Assembly: GCA_016934895.1 (NCBI GenBank)
Contig: JAFGRZ010000053.1
Span: forward strand, 1 to 18,769
DNA length: 18,769 nucleotides
Direction of reading: 5' to 3'
From: Candidatus Aminicenantota bacterium
Lineage (GTDB): Bacteria; Acidobacteriota; Aminicenantia; Aminicenantales; UBA8522
Shown: positions 8,103 through 15,304 of the stretch, in pieces
Layout: the number at the start of each line of letters is the position of its first letter
Position numbering within the stretch: position 1 is the stretch's first letter
Notes under the pieces: model-generated
Told to the model about the DNA's origin: nothing
Database searches by the model: none
The model's input: the letters and a program-made list of their open reading frames with translations, nothing else
Made by a program: the position numbers and the translations under genes

Positions 8103-8882
8103 TCAGGGGAATGAGTCTCCCTTCTTTTTAAGCTTCAACGCCTTCTCAAGGGCGTCCAGCAGCAGGGGGTAGAGGACCGGCTTGACGATGAAATTATCGG
8201 GGTCGGAGGTCCGGGGATCCACTCTGTCCTTGACCGCTTGAGGGGCCAGGACAAAGAGGGGGATATTCTTAAGAGCATCGTCGTGGCTGATGATCTTGAT
8301 GCTGGCGTGGGCGTCATCGTGGGAAGTCTGGAAGTCGAGGAGGATGGCATCGGGGAAACGCCCCCGGGCGGCGCGCAGCCCCTCGGCCGCCGTGGGTGCC
8401 AGGATCACATCGTACCCGGCCTGCTTGAGTTTGACCTCGCAGTCGTGGGCGAAGACGATATCCTGATCGATCACCAGGACGCCGCCCCGCTTTTCTGCGG
8501 CCGCTTCGTTCTCGGTCAGGGCGCTCTTGATCATCTCCGTCAACACGGCCGGATTGTATGGCTTGGTGAGGTAATATTTGGCTCCTTTTTCCAAGGCCGT
8601 GAGCTCATCGGCCTGGCCCGTCCTGGCGCTGAGGTAGATCACCGGAATGGACCAGGTCAAAGTTGATTTTTTGATCATGTCGCAGACCGAATGACCGTCC
8701 AGCCCCGGCATCATGATGTCGAGGATGATCAGGTCGGGTTTCTCCTTGCGGGCGATCTGGATCGCTTGAATCCCGTCCTCGGCCGTCAGGACCTCGTAAC
8801 CCTCGATCCTCAGCCGGGCCTGGAGCATCTTGATAAAATCGACTTCGTCATCGACCACCAGGATGCGTTTCTTGGGCGTCAT
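8103..8882 (-). CDS. Double-receiver response regulator (REC-REC), no output domain
   Basis: A cytosolic protein of 259 residues made of two CheY-like receivers. REC1 (about 5-124) has the full phosphorylation set: the acidic pair at D11/D12, phosphoacceptor D55 in LIILDIMMPG, S85 and K107 in LTKPY. REC2 (about 133-250) keeps acidic residues D139/D141, D183 in AILLDF and K234 in IVKPV, but the conserved Ser/Thr switch residue appears replaced by A213 (FVLAPQ) and the loop after D183 is unusual, so its signalling is probably altered. No DNA-binding, enzymatic or other output domain is attached. The start ATG overlaps the stop of the upstream double-receiver gene (ATGA, 8879-8882), and GGAG sits 7 nt before it, so the two are translationally coupled. 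It is the last gene of the histidine kinase operon. Confidence 0.92.
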   Translation of the reverse strand: MTPKKRILVVDDEVDFIKMLQARLRIEGYEVLTAEDGIQAIQIARKEKPDLIILDIMMPGLDGHSVCDMIKKSTLTWSIPVIYLSARTGQADELTALEKGAKYYLTKPYNPAVLTEMIKSALTENEAAAEKRGGVLVIDQDIVFAHDCEVKLKQAGYDVILAPTAAEGLRAARGRFPDAILLDFQTSHDDAHASIKIISHDDALKNIPLFVLAPQAVKDRVDPRTSDPDNFIVKPVLYPLLLDALEKALKLKKKGDSFP

Positions 8883-9892
8883 GATCCGGCTCCGATGATG
8901 GATTCGATGATAAAAAGAAGGTCTTCGGGATCGATCGGTTTGGAGATGAAACCCTGAGCGCCGAGTTCGCGGGCCTTCTCATCGAGGCTCTTGGCGGACA
9001 GGAGGCCCGACATGATGAAGACCGGAATGCGGTTCGATTCCGGCGATTTGCGCAGGTTCGTGAGCACCGTCTCTCCTCCGCCGGCCGGAAGGACGAGGTT
9101 GAGAAGGATGAGATCGGGCTTTTTCTGGAAGGCCTCTTTCAGTCCGCTGATCCCGTCGGGCGCCAGATCCACTGCGTAGCCGTGGCCGGCCAGGTGGGTC
9201 GAAACGCCGCGTCCAAAGGAGGCGTCGTCGTCGATGATCAGGACGGACTTGGGCCGGAGCGTGTCTTTGGCCGCCGCGGCCGGCGGCGAGGCCGGGTCTG
9301 GGGCTTTTTTCTGGAGGGGGATGTCAAAGCCCGCCAGGGCACCCTTGAGCATTTCGTCGATCGAAGACTTCTTCCGGGCGCTTTTCCCCTGCCGGCGGGG
9401 AGGCGGAGGGGAAGAGAGGAGGCTTTCTTTGTGCTGTTTCTCGAGCGCCCAAAGCCTTTCCCGGTATTTCCGGGTTGCTCCGGCGGCCGGCTTGGTGATT
9501 TCTTTTCCGGGCTCTTCGTCGGGGAAGACGAATTTTTCGATGGTTCTGAAAAGCTCGCGTGGATCATACGGCTTCCGGACATAAGCGACGATCCCTTCCT
9601 TCAGGCAGGCTTTCGTAAAATCGGGCGATCCGACCGCCGAGATGGCGATGACCGGAATAAACCGGGTGTCGGGATTTTGTTTCAGTTTGATCGTGGCGTC
9701 AAGACCGTGCATATCGGGCAGGATCATATCCATGAGGATGAGGTCGGGTTTCTCCCGCGCGGACATCGCCAGGCCTTCCCGGGCCCTTTCGGCGGACAGA
9801 ACGGTAAAACCGCGCGCTTCCAGGCGCAGTTTGATGAGCCTGTTTTGATCCGGCTCGTCTTCGATGACCAGAATCTTGGGCACGGTTCTCAA
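8879..9892 (-). CDS. Double-receiver protein with one pseudo-receiver (phosphoacceptor Asp replaced by Asn)
   Basis: A protein of 337 residues: REC1 (about 5-123), a charged, proline/alanine-rich linker (about 124-213) and REC2 (about 215-335). REC1 is complete, with E11/D12, phosphoacceptor D55 in LILMDMILPD, S85 and K107 in VRKPY. REC2 keeps D221/D222, S295 and K318 (SKP), but the phosphoacceptor position reads LILLNLVLPAGG, that is N265 (bases 9098-9100, AAC codon), so it cannot be phosphorylated at the usual site. No output domain is present. The start is uncertain: TTG at 9892 overlaps the kinase stop as TTGA, whereas GTG at 9883 has AGGA 10 nt upstream; both leave REC1 intact. It lies between the kinase and the second double-receiver gene in one operon. 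Confidence 0.9.
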   Translation of the reverse strand: MRTVPKILVIEDEPDQNRLIKLRLEARGFTVLSAERAREGLAMSAREKPDLILMDMILPDMHGLDATIKLKQNPDTRFIPVIAISAVGSPDFTKACLKEGIVAYVRKPYDPRELFRTIEKFVFPDEEPGKEITKPAAGATRKYRERLWALEKQHKESLLSSPPPPRRQGKSARKKSSIDEMLKGALAGFDIPLQKKAPDPASPPAAAAKDTLRPKSVLIIDDDASFGRGVSTHLAGHGYAVDLAPDGISGLKEAFQKKPDLILLNLVLPAGGGETVLTNLRKSPESNRIPVFIMSGLLSAKSLDEKARELGAQGFISKPIDPEDLLFIIESIIGAGS

Positions 9893-11067
9893 ATCCTGCC
9901 GGCCAGCCGTTTGCCGAGCTCCACGGCGTCTTCCGGATAAGAGAGGATTTCGGCTTCCAGCGTCAACCCGTCCCTGAGAAACGCGTTGCCGTCCGCCGCC
10001 AGCTTCAAGTTCTCCTTCATTCTTTCGAGGACGAAGGGAGCGTCACTCTTTTTCGTCTCGGGAAGGATCAGATAAAAGCGGCCCTGGTTGCGCATCACCG
10101 TGTCGGCCCGGCGGCGAAGGGATTTCCTGAGCGCCTGCTCCAGCTCCTTCATCGCCGCCTCCGTTTTCTCCGGAGAGCGAATCCATAGGCCGGCCGTCTC
10201 GCGGACCGAAAAGGCGATCAAGGAAAAAACTCCCTTCCGGTCGGCGGCCTCCTGGATCATGCCGGCGAGATATTCCTGGAGCCGTTCCTCGAAGCTCAGG
10301 AGGGGCAGGGCGAAGGTCACATCCGTGCCTTTCCCGGCCGCGCTCTCGACGCGGATCTCTCCGCCGTGGATCTCCACCAGCCCCTTGACGATCGAAAGGC
10401 CGAGGCCCGTCCCCTTTTCCCCGGGGCCGTCCTTGCGGCCGAACTGAGTGAACCGATCGAAAATCTTGGGAAGATCGTCCGCAGCGATCCCGATCCCGGA
10501 ATCCCGGATCGAGCATTCGAGTTGTCCGTCTTTCTCTCCGGCCCGGATCTCGATGAATCCGGTGGAGGTGAACTTGACGGCGTTGTCGATGAGATTGATG
10601 AAGATCTGGGCCAGCTTGTCTTCATCGGCGTAGGCGACGATCGTCCGCTCCGGCAGGCTCAGCCGCCACTCGATCCCTTTCTCCCGGGCCTTGGCGTCGA
10701 AGCTCCGGACCACTTCCCGGATCAAGGGCTGGAACTCGACGTCCTCCTTGCGCAGCTCGATCTTGCCGGATTCGATTTTGGAGACGTCGAGGAGTCCGTT
10801 GATGATCCGGGCGAGCCGTTCGATATTGTTCTTGGCGATGGTCAGGATCTCCGTCTGCGGCTCATTGATGTCGCCCTGGACCTTCTCCAAAACGAGGCTG
10901 ACGGCCTCTTTGGTGATGGACAGGGGAGTGCGGAGTTCGTGGGAAACGGTGTTGATGAAATCGTCCTTGAGCTTTTCCATTTTGATGTGACGTTCTATTT
11001 CGAGCCGCAATTCCGCGGCCTTCTTTTTCGCCGAAAAGATATTTTTAATCCCCAACGGCAAATCCAC
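9889..11067 (-). CDS. Soluble histidine kinase with degenerate GGDEF-like C-terminal domain
   Basis: A kinase of 392 residues from GTG 11067 (AGAGG 4-5 nt upstream; the frame closes at a TAG a little further up with no ATG). There is no transmembrane segment and no recognisable sensor domain, only a short charged helix (1-35). The catalytic core is complete: H box DDFINTVSHELRTPLS with phospho-acceptor H43, N box NLIDNAVKF (N158/N162), G1 DSGIGI (189-194), F box IFDRFTQFG, G2 GTGLGLSIVKG (219-229). Residues 260-390 resemble a GGDEF fold (EQALRKSLRRRADTVMR...LILPETK...VLERMKENL), but the GGDEF signature is replaced by NQGRF (327-331), so diguanylate cyclase activity is unlikely; a ligand-binding or dimerisation role is inference. 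It presumably phosphorylates the two double-receiver proteins encoded directly after it. Confidence 0.92.
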   Translation of the reverse strand: MDLPLGIKNIFSAKKKAAELRLEIERHIKMEKLKDDFINTVSHELRTPLSITKEAVSLVLEKVQGDINEPQTEILTIAKNNIERLARIINGLLDVSKIESGKIELRKEDVEFQPLIREVVRSFDAKAREKGIEWRLSLPERTIVAYADEDKLAQIFINLIDNAVKFTSTGFIEIRAGEKDGQLECSIRDSGIGIAADDLPKIFDRFTQFGRKDGPGEKGTGLGLSIVKGLVEIHGGEIRVESAAGKGTDVTFALPLLSFEERLQEYLAGMIQEAADRKGVFSLIAFSVRETAGLWIRSPEKTEAAMKELEQALRKSLRRRADTVMRNQGRFYLILPETKKSDAPFVLERMKENLKLAADGNAFLRDGLTLEAEILSYPEDAVELGKRLAGRI

Positions 11068-11101
11068 AGCCTCTATAATATGAGTCGCCGTTTCCTGCCT
11101 T

Positions 11102-11130
11102 ATTGTAGAGAAGAATTTCGGCTAAGGCAA
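11102..11130 (-). promoter_or_regulatory. Sigma70-type promoter candidate for the histidine kinase operon
   Basis: On the minus strand TTGCCT (11125-11130, 4/6 of TTGACA) is followed by a 17-nt spacer and TACAAT (11102-11107, 5/6 of TATAAT). The predicted transcript start, near 11095, gives a leader of about 28 nt to the GTG start at 11067. This is a plausible proximal promoter found by eye only. Confidence 0.5.
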
Positions 11131-11190
11131 GGAAAAACAATCCGGAAGACGATCAGGGGGCCGCCCCACGAGAACGGGGGCACAATTATT

Positions 11191-11199
11191 ATTATATCA
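11191..11199 (-). promoter_or_regulatory. Extended -10 promoter candidate (distal) for the histidine kinase operon
   Basis: Read on the minus strand these bases are TGATATAAT, a perfect extended -10 element (TGn plus TATAAT). The matching -35 position is poor, which is tolerated by extended -10 promoters. Transcription would start near 11184 and give a leader of about 115 nt. The 23-nt palindrome abuts it on the upstream side. The stretch is very AT-rich, so a chance match is possible. Confidence 0.4.
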
Positions 11200-11221
11200 T
11201 TTCTATAATAATTATAGAAAT
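11199..11221. promoter_or_regulatory. 23-nt AT-rich perfect palindrome, possible operator
   Basis: Arms ATTTCTATAAT and ATTATAGAAAT are exact reverse complements around a single central A. The palindrome lies in an AT-rich island (about 11183-11235) within otherwise GC-rich DNA, between the M14 peptidase stop and the kinase gene. It would cover the -35 and spacer region of the extended -10 candidate on the minus strand, a typical operator position. A hairpin role is less likely because there is no GC-rich stem. The binding protein is unknown. Confidence 0.45.
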
Positions 11222-11297
11222 AATAGGATTTAAATCTCCGCTTCGAACGAAGAGGGAGAGCCGGCGGGAACCGGTTCCGCCCGCTCCGCCGCCGCGC

Positions 11298-13913
11298 TTA
11301 CTCGCCTTCGGGACGGGGATAGAGCAGGGCGTTCAGCAGGAATTTGTAGGTGCCGTGGGTCTGGGCCCGGTTCTGGCAGGAGAAACCGATCAGAACGATC
11401 CGGCCCTTCTTGTACTCGGTGTCGACGACGGCCGCCCGGCGGGCAATGATGTCTTCGCCCAGAAGCCAGCCGCTGAGAAGCACGTCTTTCTCTGCGTAAC
11501 TGGCCACGACCCGGCGGTCCCAGTCTCCCGACGGCACCCAGGTGCTCAGGGCCAGGCCGTCCGAGAACATCGCCGCCGCCTTTTCCGGCATCCCGTAGCC
11601 GAGCGGGGCCGTGTTATCGACCTCGATTCGGAGGAGCGAGGTCGGGCAGAAGAACTTCGACCGCTCCACCCTTTCCAGGACATTCCGGACCGGCGCCTGG
11701 AACTCTTTCATGGCCAGCCCGCAGGCGTTGTTCAGGGTGACCAGGATTCCGCCGTTCTCGACAAAAGCCTTCAGAGCCTCGATGCCCTCCTTTTCGATGC
11801 CGCCCTCGTATTCAGGCGGCCAGTTGCCCGAGAAATAACGCGCGTATGGCGAGGAAGGATCGCGTTTTCCGGTCTTGATGACTTCGGGATCCTCATCGGC
11901 GAAGACGATCACGTCGTAATGCGCGCCCAGGTCGACTTTCTTCCCTTTCGCTCCTTTGAAGGCGTCGTTGTGCAAGGTCGTATAGGGAACGCCCAGGTCG
12001 TCGAAGACATAGCGCGTCCAGCCTTCATCCATGTTGCTCCGCCAGGACTGATAGAATCCGATGCGCGGGTTCTTGACGGCGGCTTTGGGGACGGCCGCAA
12101 TATCGGCCATGGTATGAGCGGGGAGATAATCGCCTTGAGCGAGGGATCCGAGAACCTTGGGGACGCCCGGTCCGTTTTTGACCAGGAAACTGCCGGCGGG
12201 CACCTCGAAGTCCGTTCCTTTAACGGCCTCCCGGGCGCGGAAGATTTCGGCTTTTTCCTTGAGCAGGGAGAAGACGGCGCTATAAGAGATATTGGAGCGG
12301 CAGTCCAGCACATACCAGGGCGCCGACGCATCGGGCTGGGGGAGCCCGCGCTCCGGAACTTCTTCGATCATCTCCAGTTCGGCCTCGAAGGGCCCGTCCA
12401 CCGGCTCGCAGGCGACACCCATTTGGAGGGGCAACGTCCAGCCGGCGTTATCATAAGGAGGCACGGGCGGCCCGTCGGGGTATTGCCTGAGGTCGGGATA
12501 TGTCTGACGCTCCAGGAGGGCCCACGCATAGGGCTTGTATGGCTGGGCCATCTTGACCACGAATGAGCCGGCCGGGTAGACCTTCCCTCCGGCGATGAAC
12601 TCGGCTTTGGCCTCATGGATCTCGACGCCGCCGAACAGGAGGATCCGGATCATCCGGAGCATCGTCTGACGATCATGCTGGGCGGCCGGAATGACAAAAG
12701 CATAGGGCTGATTCTTGTCGACCTGCTCGATCGAGTTCTTATACATCCTGTAGAAATCGAATAGGAAATTCTCTTTGTGCAGGGCCGCGGTTTTGACCAG
12801 GCTCAGCGAGAGCGTCAGTTCGTAATCGACGATGTCGCGAAGCCGCCACCAGCCCCCCGGCCAGGGATCAGGGAACTCCATCATCTTCTCGTAGTAAGCT
12901 TGGGGGATCTCGTTCGGCTCGATATAAATAGGAGTGGCCAGCTGCACCGAGGCCATCTCGCTGAGGAGTCCGATGACGTTGTGGAGCCAGGACGTGTCGT
13001 CGCAGGCGCCGATCCACCACCCGGTGAAGCTGCGGCCGTGGTTGACTCCGCGGAAACCGTTCCTCTGGAGGTCGTACGCCATGTTCGCTCCGCAGAGGTT
13101 GACGCCGCGCCAGAGCAGCGGCTGGACGTTCGGGACGGGCGGGTTCATGAACGGCGGGATGAACAACCGCGCGGCCGTCGAACCCATCTGGTGTTCGTCG
13201 ATGTGGATCTGGGGGAGCCAGTCGTGATAAAGCACCTTGGTCACGGCCCTGGTTTCGGCGAGGTTGAACATGAACCAGTCCCGGTTGTTGTCATGGCCGG
13301 CGTAATGATGGTAAAGCCAGGGCATCGGACCGCCTTCGTACTTCGTGCCGACGTGCTTTCTGTACCAGTCGACGACCATCTGGTTTCCGTCGGGATTGTG
13401 GGAGGGAACGAGAAGAACGATGACGTCGCTGAGAATGCCGGCGGCGTCGAAGGGGGTGTCACCCGTCACCAGCTTGTAGGCGAGCTCCAGCGACATCTGC
13501 GAGGCGGCGATCTCCGAGGCATGGAGGCTGCAGGTGATGAGCAGGATGGCCTTGCCTTCTTTGGCCAGCGCCCGGGCCTCTTCCGGGGGAAGCGATCTCG
13601 GGTCGCGGAGCTTTCCGGCGATTTCGCGGTAGCGGTCGAGCCGGGCCAGGTTCTCTTCCGTGCTGATCGCGGCCATGATGATCGGCCGCTTCAGGGTCGA
13701 TTCGCCGATGGTGAAAAGAGTGAGCCGCGGCGATTCCTCGTCGAGCTTCTCGAAATACGCCTTGATCTGATTGTAGTCGGCCAGCTTGCGGTCGGCGCCG
13801 ACCGGGTGCCCGAGATAGGCTTCGGGCGAAGTCTGGGCCATGGCCGAAAGGGGCCAGACGGCCAGAAGAAGAGTCGCGACAAGGGCTTGTCTCGCGCTGC
13901 GGAAAGAAATCAT
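11298..13913 (-). CDS. Secreted M14-family zinc metallopeptidase with C-terminal GATase1-like region
   Basis: A protein of 871 residues. I place the start at ATG 13913 because GGAGG lies exactly 5 nt upstream; the in-frame ATG 13925 would itself overlap that ribosome binding site. A signal peptide follows (MISFRSARQALVATLLLAVWPLSAMAQ), so it works in the periplasm or outside. The M14 carboxypeptidase-like domain spans about residues 35-370, with zinc ligands H131 and E134 in CSLHASEIAASQ, the substrate-binding NPDGN segment, and the third ligand probably H241 in DEHQMGSTAARLFIPP. The C-terminal third (about 620-800) contains a Rossmann-like stretch resembling a class I glutamine-amidotransferase fold (PRIGFYQSW, YDVIVFADEDPE, LKAFVENGGILVTLNN), as seen in other large bacterial M14 proteins. 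It likely trims peptides or modified substrates; specificity cannot be read from sequence. It is divergent from the outer-membrane gene. Confidence 0.9.
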   Translation of the reverse strand: MISFRSARQALVATLLLAVWPLSAMAQTSPEAYLGHPVGADRKLADYNQIKAYFEKLDEESPRLTLFTIGESTLKRPIIMAAISTEENLARLDRYREIAGKLRDPRSLPPEEARALAKEGKAILLITCSLHASEIAASQMSLELAYKLVTGDTPFDAAGILSDVIVLLVPSHNPDGNQMVVDWYRKHVGTKYEGGPMPWLYHHYAGHDNNRDWFMFNLAETRAVTKVLYHDWLPQIHIDEHQMGSTAARLFIPPFMNPPVPNVQPLLWRGVNLCGANMAYDLQRNGFRGVNHGRSFTGWWIGACDDTSWLHNVIGLLSEMASVQLATPIYIEPNEIPQAYYEKMMEFPDPWPGGWWRLRDIVDYELTLSLSLVKTAALHKENFLFDFYRMYKNSIEQVDKNQPYAFVIPAAQHDRQTMLRMIRILLFGGVEIHEAKAEFIAGGKVYPAGSFVVKMAQPYKPYAWALLERQTYPDLRQYPDGPPVPPYDNAGWTLPLQMGVACEPVDGPFEAELEMIEEVPERGLPQPDASAPWYVLDCRSNISYSAVFSLLKEKAEIFRAREAVKGTDFEVPAGSFLVKNGPGVPKVLGSLAQGDYLPAHTMADIAAVPKAAVKNPRIGFYQSWRSNMDEGWTRYVFDDLGVPYTTLHNDAFKGAKGKKVDLGAHYDVIVFADEDPEVIKTGKRDPSSPYARYFSGNWPPEYEGGIEKEGIEALKAFVENGGILVTLNNACGLAMKEFQAPVRNVLERVERSKFFCPTSLLRIEVDNTAPLGYGMPEKAAAMFSDGLALSTWVPSGDWDRRVVASYAEKDVLLSGWLLGEDIIARRAAVVDTEYKKGRIVLIGFSCQNRAQTHGTYKFLLNALLYPRPEGE

Positions 13914-13956
13914 GGCGGCCTCCATAGCAAAGGATGAAGCTGAATCAGGATTTTTC

Positions 13957-13985
13957 TATCTATCACTCTCTGGTGCGGCTGTCAA
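13957..13985 (-). promoter_or_regulatory. Promoter candidate for the M14 peptidase
   Basis: On the minus strand TTGACA (13980-13985, 6/6) is followed by a 17-nt spacer and a weak -10, TAGATA (13957-13962, 3/6). The transcript would start near 13950, about 37 nt before the ATG at 13913. The -35 is convincing, the -10 is not, so it may need an activator or the -10 may be shifted. Confidence 0.35.
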
Positions 13986-13999
13986 GCCGCCGGCTCCAT

Positions 14000-14026
14000 T
14001 TGACAAAGAAAAGGCCAATCTATAAT
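14000..14026 (+). promoter_or_regulatory. Promoter candidate for the outer-membrane protein gene
   Basis: TTGACA (14000-14005) and TATAAT (14021-14026) are both perfect consensus hexamers. The spacer is only 15 nt, shorter than the optimal 17, which normally lowers strength. A transcript from near 14033 would have a leader of about 36 nt to ATG 14069. This supports the downstream start and argues against the in-frame ATG at 13934. Confidence 0.5.
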
Positions 14027-14068
14027 ATGGCGGTGATTTTGAGACGCGCATCGAAGCATGGAGGACAG

Positions 14069-15277
14069 ATGAAGCCGACGATATTCACCGGATGGCTGGT
14101 CCTGATCGCCTGCGCCTTCGTTCTGCCCGGTCTTGGGGCTCAGAACGCCCAGGAGAGGGAAGCTCAGGCCGCGACCTTCCTCGTTCAGGCAGACGACGCC
14201 TACGCCAGAGGCGATTATCAGAAAGCGGCCGCTGATTATCTCCTTGTCGTCCAGGTATCCGGCAACAAGATGAACCTGTCGCGGGCCCACATGGGGCTTT
14301 CGCTCTGCCATTTCTATCTCAATGATGTCGAGAACGCCAAGAAACACATTCTCAAGACGCTTGAGATCGATCCGCAGAAGGAGGTCTCGCCGCTTTTCCA
14401 TCCCCAGACCTATGTCGATCTGTTCAATGAGGTCAAGCAAGAGAACAAGGGGCGACTCGCCCTGGCCGCCGTCCCCGCTCCGGCCGTGGCCCCTCTTCAA
14501 ACCAAGGCCCAGCCGCAGGCCGGATTGGAGCAGCAGGTCATTCCGGAAGGCGTCCTGGAGGAAGAGGGCGGGTATTTCGAGATCGGGATCCATTCCTCTC
14601 TTTGGAGCGTCGATCCGGTCAAGGGCGCTTTCGAGGACACCCTGACCAAGAAGGCCGCCAACGAGATTCGCGAAAACCTGACCGACACGCTCAACGAAAG
14701 TAACGACGGGAATTTGGCCCCGTCGGATGACGAGCAGAGCCTGGCCTTCAGCTCCGAGGGTTACAACATCGGCTTCGAGGTGCGGTACTATCCTCTGGGG
14801 CGCAGCGGCTCGATGAGCGTCGGCCTCTCCCTTGAAAAAACGAAGATCAAGCTCTCGATGAAGGGGCCGGTGACCCAACGGTACGCCGACGGATCGGTGG
14901 CGACCGTTGAGGGAGACGCTTATGCCGAAATAAGTCCGCTGAGCGCTAATATTAGTTTCCGCTGGGACATCCTTCCTTCCTGGCGGATCACACCTTATGT
15001 TGTCCTCGGCGTCGGCCTCGGCCCGTTGAACGGGACGGCGGCCTACGTCTACAGCGGCACTTACAGGCGGGGCAACGATCAGGCCGGCGTGTCCGGCGAG
15101 GAAACCAAAACGTTCGACGATCTGCGGGAGGAAGAGGAAATCGACCTCGATCGCTTCATTCTTCTCCACAGCGCCATCGGCGTCAAGGGCCGTGTTTATA
15201 AAGACCTGATTCTCAAAGGCGAGGTGGGATTCTGGGACGGTCTGATCCTGCGCGCCGGCGTGGCCTACCGTTTCTAA
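14069..15277 (+). CDS. Outer-membrane protein: TPR-like N-terminus plus C-terminal beta-barrel
   Basis: A protein of 402 residues from ATG 14069, chosen because GGAGG lies 4 nt upstream, a signal peptide starts there (MKPTIFTGWLVLIACAFVLPGLGAQ), and the promoter candidate lies downstream of the alternative ATG at 13934. Residues about 28-115 form TPR-like helical pairs (AQAATFLVQADDAYARGDYQKAAADYLLV, then AHMGLSLCHFYLNDVENAKKHILKTLEID). A Pro/Ala/Gln-rich linker follows (about 130-155). The C-terminal 220 residues are alternating beta strands of an 8-to-10-strand barrel (YNIGFEVRYYPLG, SMSVGLSLEKTKIKLSM, ITPYVVLGVGLGPLNG), ending in AGVAYRF with the terminal aromatic residue recognised by the BAM machinery. 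The TPR part should face the periplasm. I do not recognise a specific family, and the function is unknown. Confidence 0.82.
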   Translation: MKPTIFTGWLVLIACAFVLPGLGAQNAQEREAQAATFLVQADDAYARGDYQKAAADYLLVVQVSGNKMNLSRAHMGLSLCHFYLNDVENAKKHILKTLEIDPQKEVSPLFHPQTYVDLFNEVKQENKGRLALAAVPAPAVAPLQTKAQPQAGLEQQVIPEGVLEEEGGYFEIGIHSSLWSVDPVKGAFEDTLTKKAANEIRENLTDTLNESNDGNLAPSDDEQSLAFSSEGYNIGFEVRYYPLGRSGSMSVGLSLEKTKIKLSMKGPVTQRYADGSVATVEGDAYAEISPLSANISFRWDILPSWRITPYVVLGVGLGPLNGTAAYVYSGTYRRGNDQAGVSGEETKTFDDLREEEEIDLDRFILLHSAIGVKGRVYKDLILKGEVGFWDGLILRAGVAYRF

Positions 15278-15304
15278 AAGTTCCCAAAATGGCCGATAGA
15301 AAAT

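Noticed and set aside
11267..11278. GGAACCGGTTCC palindrome downstream of the M14 peptidase stop as a terminator.
   Set aside because: It is a 12-nt palindrome with no loop and no adjacent T-run, and the flanking pairs do not extend it. A chance palindrome is likely.
12777..13937. Open frame of 386 codons on the plus strand opposite the M14 peptidase.
   Set aside because: Shadow of the peptidase, whose zinc-site motifs and signal peptide are clear on the minus strand.
13982..15169. Open frame of 395 codons on the minus strand opposite the outer-membrane protein gene.
   Set aside because: The plus-strand product has a signal peptide, helical repeats and barrel strands; the minus-strand product looks random and charged.
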